Positions 54,951 through 64,000 of a stretch of DNA of 64,000 nt are shown one piece after another (the first letter of the stretch is position 1; the number at the start of each line of letters is the position of its first letter). The DNA comes from Paroedura picta (lineage: Eukaryota > Chordata > Lepidosauria > Squamata > Gekkonidae): the NCBI RefSeq assembly GCF_049243985.1, contig NC_135377.1:68148145-68212144 (forward strand). Direction: 5' to 3'. Made by a program: the position numbers and the translations under genes. A model generated the notes under the pieces. It was not told the DNA's origin. It worked only from the letters and a program-made list of their open reading frames with translations, and searched no databases.

Positions 54951-55273
54951 GCTATGTCATCTGGTGGTAATGTCTGTGGCCTTGGTCAAGATTACAGATC
55001 TTGAGTTTTAAAATTAGCTTCTTTGGGTTGGATCCTCTCAGAAATTCAGCTCAATATTACCTGATTCCCGCCCGCACTGATGCCACCATCCATGTAGCTT
55101 TTGCCCACGTGCATCCCACCATCCCCAGCCCAGGCTCTTCTCTGTCTTGCACCAGAAGAAAAACTGGAAGGATCCAACCCATTGCATTTAATGACAGGCA
55201 CAAGGCACAGGTTGTTCTACAACTTCAGCAAAACAAAGGGAGGCTTCCTTCAAGGAAACTTTAAATGTATGAG

Positions 55274-55511
55274 GTTTTAAGGAGTCTTAAAATGGCATAT
55301 AATGGTCTTCTCCGACTCTCTCCGCAACAGACACCCTGTGAAGTGTGTGGGGCTGAAAGAGCTCTAAGAAAACTGCTCTGCAAGAACAATCCTAGAAGAA
55401 CTGTGACTAGCCCAAGGTCATCCAGCTGGCTGCATGTGGAGGAGCAGGGAATCAAACCTGGTTCTCCAGATTAGAGTCTGCCTCTCTTAACCACTACACC
55501 ACACTGGCTCA
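55274..55511 (-). repeat. Sauria SINE
   Basis: TAAGGAGTCTTAAAATGGC to TTAACCACTACACCACACTGG. Confidence 0.92.
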
Positions 55512-55585
55512 GTAAACAGTAGTGTCGAAGAAACAACTCAAGAACCTGCAAAGAGGTTGACACAACCTGAGTTATTGCTCTGATT

Positions 55586-55702
55586 CAGGGGTGGCCAAAC
55601 TGTGGCTCTCCAGGTGTCCATGGACTACTGTTATCAGCTGACAGGGGCTCATGGTAACTGTTGTCCATGGACATCTGGAGAAGCACAGATTGACCACCCC
55701 TG
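55586..55702. mobile_element. hAT MITE
   Basis: CAGGGGTGGCCAAACTGTGG to TGACCACCCCTG; flanks CTCTGATT and TTCTGATT match at 7 of 8. Confidence 0.92.
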
Positions 55703-56334
55703 TTCTGATTCATTCTAAAGCAGATCTCCATATCCCAATGTTCCTTTCTCGACATCTGGGAGTAAAACACCAGAATGCTCTGGGAGTAAAACACAGCCAA
55801 GCCTAAACTTGCACATACTGGCTCAACAAGATGCTGCAAATTACCAGGGTTGTAAACACGGAGGTATGCATTAGTACTCTACAAACACACTATGGTGCAG
55901 CTGCTGATTCCCCCCAATAAAAGTCTTCATCTCCAGCAGTGCTTGACAAACCACCTTTGGAAATGGGGTGGGGGAAGAGAACAAGAAGCCTTATCTTGCC
56001 CAGACAAGCACATAAAAATAGACCAGAGGATGGGTAACAAAAGGTGCAGAGGCTGAGATACTACTACCAACCTCTTGCTGACTGGCAAGAGATGCTAAAT
56101 TTGCATGCCTAAGGAGTTATTATTTCATCCTTCCCAACTCAGCAAACAGAAAGGTTCTTTGACATGTGCAAAACATTTTGGGTGCGGCAATTTATGCTAC
56201 GGACTCATCTTCATCTATCACATTTGGAGAAGAGAAGATGATACTATGAAGTGTGGAGGAAAGAATAATTCCAGTGCTGTTGTTGGCTGAGTGGTGATCC
56301 CAAAATTCACACTTGAATATTTCATTATTGGCCT

Positions 56335-56335
<1 letters not shown>

Positions 56336-56369
<34 letters not shown>
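56336..56369. repeat. (GT)n microsatellite
   Basis: About 17 GT units. Confidence 0.95.
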
Positions 56370-56374
<5 letters not shown>

Positions 56375-56896
56375 TATTCATCTAAAGGGGCTTTCCTGGG
56401 TTTCTAATCTTAACAATAGCTAAAATCAATTAAGGGCATTAAAATAGGATTCAGATTCAGAGTACCTTTATTGGAATAAAATGGGATATCCCTTGCCAGG
56501 GGGATGCTATGATGGGAACTAGACACAAAAATGAACCGTGGGTCGCTGAAGGAATTAAAGGGGCAGAATCAGTGCGGTAGGCCTCCTCTTCACGCTTTAT
56601 TTAATATAAATAAAGGCTTTGATTCAGCCAAAACAATGATTAAGCAAAGAATCCAAGGCACTGAATGGCAAGCGGACCTCACCAGCTCTCCAAATTTCAG
56701 GTTATCGCCTAGCAAGAGATATATTCTTTCTCCTGACTCATATCTCTTCACCCTGGAAAGTAATAACCATTGAAGAGCTTTTACTTTGGCAAGGTATATG
56801 GCATTATCCCCTGTGGTACTGGCTAGAAGGTATAAGCAGATACCCTTTCATGACAGACTATATCCTTGTAACTTTGGACAAGTGGAAGATTTAGAG

Positions 56897-57277
56897 CAGT
56901 GGTCCCCAACCTTTTTATCACCGGGGACGGGTTAACACTTGACCATTTTACTGAGGCACGGAGCGGGGGGGAGGGTAGTCTTTTGCTGAGGGACGTTGCC
57001 ACTGCCTGAGTTCCTGCTCCGCTTGCTTTCCCACCGGAGCCCCTGACTTCCCGCCGCCCACTGGGGGGGCACTGCTAGCAGCAACTGTGCAGTGCCACGC
57101 TGAGGGGAAGCCCCAGTCATGGCGGCCGCTGGAGAGCACCAAAGGTGAGCCAGCGGCAGAGTGGCAGGGAAGCCCCCGAGGCAGCAGCCGGGGAGGAAGA
57201 CAAGGAGGAGCTGCGGCCCGGTACCAACTGATCCAAGGTCTGGTACCGGTCTCCAGACCGAGGGTTGGGGACCACTG
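56897..57277. mobile_element. hAT-like element (GGTCCCCAACC family), GC-rich centre
   Basis: CAGTGGTCCCCAACCTTTTT and GGTTGGGGACCACTG are inverted; ATTTAGAG is repeated exactly at 56889-56896 and 57278-57285. The centre is unlike 30942 and 47536 and CpG-rich. Confidence 0.95.
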
Positions 57278-57753
57278 ATTTAGAGCACACCCTTTTGAGT
57301 TGCCCCTTCTATATTACAGCCCATCCCCAAGTTTATCCTTCCTTTGGTGACACTAATGCCGGGCCTATAGCTGCAAACAACGTAGCCATAGATAACAAAC
57401 TACTGTCAGACAAATCACCAGGAATTACTAAATCAGTAGCCACTTTCTGTCTTATAGTTCTTAGAGTTCATGGAACTAGTTGGGTACATCTTGTGAACCA
57501 AGAATCCATTTTTATCCATCTAAAGTCCTATTAAATTGGGCAAGATCGATTTTTAGATATTTTCCAGATTAATTTAGATGTTTAACTCGCTTTCTTACAT
57601 TTCTACTGCTAAACTATTAATCAATTATTAAACAATTAATTTTTCCTTTGTATTATGTGGTAAGTTATACCAGGCATTCGTTGTATCGTACTTCCCCTGT
57701 ATTACTTTGGTGTGAACAGGTATATTTTGTATTTTATTTGTCTTACTACTTCT

Positions 57754-57968
57754 ACAGTGTGGTATAGTGGTTAGGGTACTGGGCTAGGCTCTGGGAGACC
57801 CAGGTTCGAATCCCAGACCTGCCATGGACACCTGCTCCTTGGTCTTGGGACAGTCCTACGCTCTCGACCTAAGCTACCTCACAGGGTTGTTGTGAGGACA
57901 ACACAAAGATTGTTGCAAGTCATCTGAACCCCCCACTGAAGAGAAAAAGTAGGATATAAATAAATAAC
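57754..57968 (+). repeat. tRNA-derived SINE (not Sauria type)
   Basis: TGTGGTATAGTGGTTAGGGT (A box), CCCAGGTTCGAATCCCAGAC (B box), CACAGGGTTGTTGTGAGGAC and a TATAAATAAATAA tail. A widespread amniote layout. Confidence 0.85.
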
Positions 57969-57974
57969 TGGCCC

Positions 57975-58735
57975 TGCATTTTTAGAGGTGCTGCTACTGT
58001 TTTCAATAAAGCAAACATTGTTTAAATGTGACTAGTTTTGTCCACAATTAGCACACTATAATGCAGTGATAAATAAATATTGGCCAAGCGCATGGGGAAA
58101 GTACATAAGGATGTGAGAAGGCAGGGAACTTCAAAGGGGACCATCAGATCTAGCTCTAACTCCAAATTTACAACTATCATCTTCATGTGTGTGCTTTATT
58201 TATACATGAAACACATCCAGGTCCTGAAACAGATTTACAGAGTTCTCATTTTAATAGTGACAGCAACTCAAATGGTCAGGCAAAAACCAGAAGCAATGCG
58301 CAGAAACATTAAATAAATAGCACAATTCAATATTGAAGCAAAGAAGTTGTTTCGTAGCTCCACAATGATTCGGCTAGAGGCATTTTCCATTATTTGTTGT
58401 CAGTCAGTAGATTGTTAGGGTACAGGGAACGAGGTTTTCTTTGGGGCTGATAAAAACCAAGCAAGGACAAGTCTAGGGCAGATGGAAAGCAAAGAATTTC
58501 ACGCCTTTCTAAGCACTAGCTATCCACACACGGAAAGGATGGAGAAGTGTGCCAGCAATTATTCGGCATTGTGTTAGAAAGTGCAACAAAACGTTTATGG
58601 GGGCCTTGCAAATTGGCAGGTGAGCTGTGAGCCATTTAATGCAGAAGCAGCTACAGTTGAATCCTCCCACACACACCCTAAACAGCTCTAATGAGCATAG
58701 TAACCAATGGATTCTGCTTGATACTGGGATGCTGA
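57975..58735. other. GFOD1 intron 1, no recognised feature
   Basis: No gene or clear repeat. Confidence 0.45.
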
Positions 58736-58738
58736 GAT

Positions 58739-58763
58739 ACACACACACATACACACACACACC
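58739..58763. repeat. (CA)n microsatellite, interrupted
   Basis: ACACACACAT then ACACACACACACC. Confidence 0.9.
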
Positions 58764-59177
58764 CCGGATGGGAAAGCTTTCAGAATCAGATAGTCTGAAA
58801 GTAATACATACAGATTATCAGTAGAAGGAACCAAAACTTGGCATTCAAAATACATACAGAAATTAATCTTTGAACACCATAGCAGCCACTAGCAGCCACC
58901 ATTCCCCCCCACCTATCCATTTACTATTTAGGGATCCTTCCCACCCCCCTCCATTGTCTCCACATTGCCATCATACTGAATGTAAGTTTCTTGGGGCAGA
59001 AACCAATAAACCAAAGCCTGGCCAATTAAGAGGGCTAATCTATGGCGTTATGGGAGTTATAGTTCAAGCCACAGAATCCCCCAAATTATGGTCAGTATTA
59101 AACAACTTTAATCACTGGACCATCAGGGCACTCCCAAAGTGCATTGCTAAAAGTAAATTGATGTGCGGAAGGAAATA

Positions 59178-59396
59178 AGGTTGCCAGTCCATATTGGGAA
59201 ATTCCTGGGGATTTGGGGGTACAGTCTGCGGAGGATGGGGGTTTGAGAAGGGGAAGGTCTTCAGTGGGATGTAATATCACAGAGTCCACCCACTAAAGCA
59301 GCCGTTTCCTCCAGGGGACCCGATATCTGCCGTCTGGAGATCTGTTAAAATTCTGGGAGATCTCCAGGCCCCGCCTGGATGTTAGCAACCCTTGCA
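59178..59396. mobile_element. Inverted-repeat element, GGTTGCCA family
   Basis: AAGGTTGCCAGTCCATATTG at the left and GATGTTAGCAACCCTT at the right; TCCTCCAGGGGACCCGATATC and CTGGAGATCTGTTAAAATTC in the body. The most complete copy. Confidence 0.8.
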
Positions 59397-59400
59397 TAAG

Positions 59401-59664
59401 TGTTATGTATGTGGACATTCTGTACAATAAGCCAACATGCAAATGGAGGTTTGAACTCTAGCTAATTGCTAACTGACTTGAGATTCTGGGAATGGACCAT
59501 CTGCGGGTCCCATTAAGGGCCAATCAGGTTCCTTGCAGGCCATCTGAAATGTACATAAGTTCTATGAGTTCTAATGTTTGTTCTTTGGTGTTTGGATTCA
59601 ATAAAAGAGCTGTGTTTTCGAAGGACTTGTATTCTGTGTCTACCGCACCCGCAGACTTATTACT
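59401..59664 (+). mobile_element. Solo LTR of an endogenous retrovirus (fossil)
   Basis: It starts TGTTATGTATGTGG and has GGGCCAATCAGG (CCAAT box) near 59520 and TTCAATAAAAGAGCTGTG (polyadenylation region) near 59600. It ends near TTATTACTAAG. The AATAAA-AGAGCTG layout is common in ERV1/gamma-type LTRs. TAAG may flank it on both sides. No internal genes remain. Age: probably moderate. Confidence 0.7.
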
Positions 59665-59939
59665 AAGAGGGGCTTCTAGTTTGTGATTGGGTCACTGAAC
59701 AGATGAGCCTATAGTGGTTGTGTTTTCCAGCCGCTGCCATTTTGATTCTGGCTTTAGTTTCCATGGTGACAAAAGGCAGTTTTTAATTAGTGCAACTTTG
59801 CATCAATCTTTATTCAAACAATCAGACAAGAGGTTCCTCCTTTCATCTAATCAGTCTACTAAAAAACAAAACCGGGGAATAATATGCATGGAATTGAAAC
59901 TCAAGTCTTTTCTTAAACACACTCATCACAATTCACTAG

Positions 59940-60056
59940 TCAAACTGTGGCCCTCCAGATGTCCACAGACTACAATTCCCATGATCCCCTGCCAGTATTC
60001 GCTCATGGGAATTGTAGTCCATGGACATCTGGAGGGCCGCAGTTTGACTACCCCTG
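59940..60056. mobile_element. hAT MITE lacking its left tip
   Basis: TCAAACTGTGGCCCTCCAGATG through CTACCCCTG; the first nine bases are missing. CACTAG on the left matches CACTAGAG on the right. Confidence 0.9.
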
Positions 60057-60059
60057 CAC

Positions 60060-61300
60060 TAGAGAGAGACAGCAGACTGGACCTTCTAAAACCCAGGGGC
60101 ATGCTCCAGACAAAGTTAAATAGATTGGGGGTTGGCTGTCGCCATGTCCAAGGTCCCTGGTTCAATCTCTGAGATCTAGACGCCATATGTGCACTGAGAC
60201 ATTGCACATAGAGGGGGGGGGGGGATACAGGCCCTGACTTCACTGGCTCTGGGTCAGAGTCAATCCAGTATATTATGAACATAAATACTTTATTGGAAGA
60301 GTTGAATATATAATCCAACTGAACCACAGAATTTGCGAGTGCCGAAATCTGGATGAACCAGGTTGAGTTTCCAGGCTATTGCAAAGGCTCAGTCGCTAGA
60401 CTCCTTGGCAACAGAATGTATCATAACTTAATTTTACTCCGGCATGCCCTTTAAAAGCACGGCTGCTCATAAGCTCTTAGGATCACTGTTTCCCCATGTG
60501 TACTGGCTTAGCGCAAAGAACTCCATATCACAGTTCAATGAGCACAAAGTAAAACAAAGCTAATAGCACAGAAAATGTTCGGGAATTGAGCAGCGTCCAA
60601 CATTTCCTCCGGTTCATCAAGGCATAGACTAGAGTACATTGAGATAGAACAAAGAGTTTCCTTCAAAGCCTCTTCAAAAACAAACCAGGGCTGTTGTTTT
60701 TTTACCATATTAAAATGAAACGCAGAATTAAGAGAATTTTTTTTTTCCTGCAAGAAGGATCACAAAAGTTTTGCTTCTCTGAAGCGTGTTCATTTTAAAC
60801 AGCCAACCTTTTCCCGTTCAAAATCTTTATTTGGGGTCCTTTTGCTCATATCACAACAAAACAAAAAAGGTAGTGGGGTGCAGGGGTCCATTTTAAGACT
60901 CACTCCATTGCCGTGTTCAAACCACGCTTGCAACGGTCGGTATTCACGCCGAGCCTATCCTCTTCAAGGTATAACCCTCTTCTGAATCCCCCATCAAGCC
61001 TTGATCCCGATATTAATCTGCTATTCAAAACATTTTGAAGGCATTCTGATCGGACATCCCTTCTTTTTTTTTTTTTTGCACCAGCCGTGCAGATACTTTG
61101 CTTAATGAGAACAGGAAAAATTCCCGATCGGCAGGAATTCATTAGCATAATGAAGAGGTCAGAGCTAAAAATTCACACACTGCAGTTGCTGATCACATGT
61201 TTCATTTGCCGATGGGAAGGGTGGGGCTGGCCTAGCCTGAAAATGAGCTGGGGAAGAAGGCAGGGCCCAGACCTTCCATACCATCCCGGGAGGGTGCATG
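60060..61300. other. GFOD1 intron 1, no recognised gene
   Basis: Holds a G run near 60215 and T runs near 60740 and 61070. No repeat identified. Confidence 0.4.
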
Positions 61301-61309
61301 GGTGTGTGG

Positions 61310-61795
61310 AGAGGACAGGTACATGTGGGTGGGTGACTCTATCGCAACTCTATGAATTGACATTCTCCAAAACATCCTGCTGCTAACAGCCTTGCTCAGG
61401 TCTTGAGAAATGAAGGCTGTGGTTCCTCGACAGAGTCAATCCATCCAATGTTGGATCTTCCTCTTTTCCTGCTGCCTTCAATTTTTCCTGGCATTATTGT
61501 CTTTTCCATTGAGTCTCATCTTCTCAGAATGTGACCAAAGTACGATAGCCCCAGTTTAGTCATTTAAACTTCTAGGGAGAGTTTCAGGTTTGACTTGGCC
61601 TAGAACTCTACTTATTTGTCTTTTTGGTGGCCCACGGGATCTGTAAAACTCTCCTCTGATTTCAAACAAATCAGCTTTCTTCGATTCTTCATTCCTGTCA
61701 GCCTTGTTCACCCCCAAATTAGCAGGATCTACCCAAAACCAGCTGGGTCCGAGATGCCAATCCAAGTTTCTTGGACTTCGGTCAACTAGGAAATG
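61310..61795 (-). mobile_element. LINE ORF2 C-terminal fragment
   Basis: The minus strand reads KLGLSYFGHILRR and GKIEGSRKRGRS, the conserved C-terminal signature seen after the RT domain of RTE/BovB-like and related LINE ORFs. The flanking pieces (TCAATCCATCCAATGTTGG; CTTCTAGGGAGAGTTTCAG) fit too. Old and degraded. Confidence 0.7.
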
Positions 61796-61799
61796 CTAT

Positions 61800-61976
61800 G
61801 CCTGCCATCTTTGTCATTTTTTAAACTGTGTTTATTGTATTGTAATATCGGCGAGGTGGTAATCTTGCCGTCCTATGTTTTTACACTTTTACTCTGCTGT
61901 GAACCGCCACGAGCCGGCTGGTCCGGGAGTTAGCGGTATAGAAATTGAACAATAAAATAAATAAAATAAATGTGAA
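61800..61976 (+). mobile_element. LINE 3' tail
   Basis: TGTGAACCGCCACGAGCC, GCGGTATAGAAATTGAACAA and an (AAATA)n tail. Confidence 0.7.
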
Positions 61977-61979
61977 ATC

Positions 61980-62510
61980 ACAGGACGCTTCACTGACAGC
62001 CCTGTAAACCTCAGCTTCTCAAACAACCAGATTTACCTGCATGAATTCTGTTTGTTGCACAGCTCCTAAAAGCACAGGAGCCCTGCCAGGCAAAATGTTG
62101 TCATTCTTTGTAATGCCCTGAACCACTGAATTGTTCACAGATTGGGGCAAAAGCACAGAATGAGTCAAAATCTTAACAAGTGTCCCTGCATCCAAATGAA
62201 TGCACTATTCTCTATCCCAAGCCAAGACAGCTTGCTCAGAGACAAGTGTGCTGCCCAAAATTAGGTCATGTTTCGGAGTCTGCCAAGCCTATTGTTTCAC
62301 AAAGTAAATGCCTATTATCCTTAAGAGGCAATTCTTCTTGAAATCAATGGTTCTAAGACTGTGAGGGGAAAGACTTAGTCTGACTGAAGGCCTCTGAAGG
62401 AAAGGGGAGCTAGCCCTTGTGTGCTTCTGTTTCTGGCAGGACTTGTGTATGGATGATAATCCTCAGTCATTGTGATTAGTAACTTTTAAATGTTGTTGAA
62501 AAGTGCCATT
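61980..62510. other. GFOD1 intron 1, no recognised feature
   Basis: No gene or clear repeat. Confidence 0.45.
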
Positions 62511-62524
62511 GTGCCATAGCTTGA

Positions 62525-62580
62525 CTATCCTGTTGGGTTTTCAAGGCAAGAGATTTTCAGAGGTGGTTTGTTATTGCCCA
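62525..62580 (-). repeat. 5S SINE 3' body fragment
   Basis: GGGTTTTCAAGGCAAGAGAT and AGAGGTGGTTTGTTATTGCC. Confidence 0.7.
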
Positions 62581-62584
62581 CTTC

Positions 62585-63755
62585 TATGGAACAACACTGG
62601 AGCACATGAAGCTGCTAGGACGCCCTCACCCACTTCTATCCCTCAGAGGCAAGATTTTCCCTCTGTTTTTCTCTCCCTTTCTGACTGAGCAGCCCTATTT
62701 ATCAATTTTCTTCTTTTCTAAAGAACTATGGCTGTTCCACCCTGTCACAGTGCAGGCCAGGAATCTGAGGGAAGGGTTAAGATTCCATTTAAACTTACTA
62801 AAGTGGCACTTCAGGCTTTTGAAAATTCAAAAATAAAAAAATATTTTATTCAACGTAGAAGGGAAACGTTAGGTAAAATCAGCAGTAAAATTTCTAAGGT
62901 AAATCAATATAGGCACAGTTTATAGTTCATATGTTTCAAGTAACTGAGAGTTTTTAAAGCTTTTAACACTAATTTGGAATCTTTGATGAGAAGCTTTTGT
63001 TTCAGTATTTCCCAAACATTCTAGTATACATTCCTGAACATATTTGGCTCTTTTGGTTTTCAAAAGGCAGAGATATTCTGTCCAGTACTCAAATTCCTTT
63101 GCTATACACAACAGTATACTTAAATTTTTTACTGACCCGTCAGGATTTAAAAGGCAGTTTCTAAACACACCAGACCTGTAAGGATCTCCCCACTCTTCAG
63201 AGCTGTTTCTCTGTTTTAACTTGATAAGGAAATTCTACTCTCACAAGAAGATCTATCCCCTTTTCTGGCCTGCTTGGGAGTCTTCACCTAATTACCCACT
63301 CCTCCAAGGCACATGCATGTCTATTTTGGTGCCCTGGACAAGGGGCAGGGCTTGGTGATAGAGTGTCCAAACCCCATAGCTGGCCCATCCTGTCGCCTGA
63401 CATCCCATCGCCATCCTCATGGGCAGTAGCAGTGGGGCCAGCCAGCTGTGGTTACGAGTCCCTTGCCCCTGCCTTGGGGCTGCAGTGTCTGGATGGGCAC
63501 CATGTATTGCTGTCCTCCACCTGCAGGGGTGCATGCCACCATCCTTTGCCTGCAGAAGCAGGCAACACGGGTGCAAGTGGGAGGGCACCCAGAGCTTCTG
63601 GCAGACCCCCACCAGCAGTGAGCAGGACTGCCTTCAGGTACCACCCCTTAGATACGCCTCTGATTCCTCTTGCCAACCTTTCCAGTTCTCCACCGTTAAA
63701 CTGCTCTCAGTCAGTACTAAACCCTTCTCTGCCAGGGCTAGACTGTGACCCATTA
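62585..63755. other. GFOD1 intron 1, no recognised gene
   Basis: AT-rich to 63170, then GC-richer. Frames on both strands at 63292-63773 overlap and have no known relative. Confidence 0.4.
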
Positions 63756-63764
63756 ATACTAGAC

Positions 63765-63900
63765 CAGGGGTAATCAAACTGCGGCCCTCCAGATGTCCAT
63801 GTACTACTATTCCCAGGAGCCCCTGCCAGCAAATGCTGGCAGGGGCTTCTGGGAATTGTAGTCCATGGACATCTGGAGGGCCACAGTTTGACTACCCCTG
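63765..63900. mobile_element. hAT MITE, young
   Basis: CAGGGGTAATCAAACTGCGG to CTACCCCTG; TACTAGAC is repeated exactly at 63757-63764 and 63901-63908. Confidence 0.97.
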
Positions 63901-63960
63901 TACTAGACTCTTCCCAGTCCGGGCTGAATTCAAAGCCACTTTGGGAGTTGCAAGCCATGT

Positions 63961-64000
63961 TAGGACTCCTTCGGTTAGTGAAAAGCAGGGTATTAAAACC
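63961..64000 (+). repeat. Sauria SINE tail at the window edge
   Basis: GGACTCCTTCGGTTAGTG, AAAAGCAGGGTATTAAAACC; only the 3' tail, cut by the window end. Confidence 0.65.

Noticed and set aside
57754-57830. tRNA gene
   Set aside because: Same reason: a SINE head with a non-tRNA body and an A-rich tail.
1-64000. A novel multi-gene system
   Set aside because: Only two host genes are readable and both are known, conserved vertebrate genes; the remaining structure is explained by repeats, apart from the palindromic satellite element reported above.

Overview
This is vertebrate nuclear DNA, almost certainly from a squamate reptile (lizard). The host genes are split by canonical GT-AG introns. 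The interspersed repeats are squamate-type: Sauria-type tRNA SINEs with a (CTT)n tail, SINEs derived from 5S rRNA, CR1/L2-like LINE 3' ends that end in the ATTCTATG repeat, and many short hAT-type and other inverted-repeat elements. I cannot fix the family or species from sequence alone.

Two host genes can be read exactly, both on the minus strand. TBC1D7, the third subunit of the TSC1-TSC2 complex, has all seven coding exons between 9242 and 20875. Every splice phase agrees and the exons sum to 293 codons, the same length as human. Its likely promoter is a CpG island at about 24470-25015. Further right is the last coding exon of GFOD1 (39792-40711), which encodes the C-terminal 306 residues of a 390-residue protein. 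Its first coding exon lies beyond the right edge, so about 40.7-64 kb is the large GFOD1 intron 1. The 3' UTR of GFOD1 probably runs left to a polyadenylation signal pair near 32.9 kb. A UTR-like stretch on the plus strand at 1.3-1.6 kb may be the end of PHACTR1, which lies tail-to-tail with TBC1D7 in mammals. That last call is inference.

Layout: 0-1.6 kb, possible PHACTR1 tail; 1.9-7.3 kb, a dense repeat block with a 540-bp foldback element and a 2.7-kb element. That element has hAT-like ends and holds two perfect GC-rich palindromes plus an 82-bp palindromic minisatellite with higher-order structure. 9.1-25 kb is TBC1D7. 25-33 kb is repeat-rich intergenic DNA. 33-40.7 kb is the GFOD1 3' end. 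40.7-64 kb is the GFOD1 intron, packed with hAT MITEs that keep intact 8-bp target duplications, SINEs, LINE tails and one solo LTR.

I found no operon, CRISPR array, defence locus or other bacterial-style system. The most unusual structure is the palindromic satellite inside the hAT-ended element. Most other items of interest are transposon nesting and how the transposons relate to the two genes.
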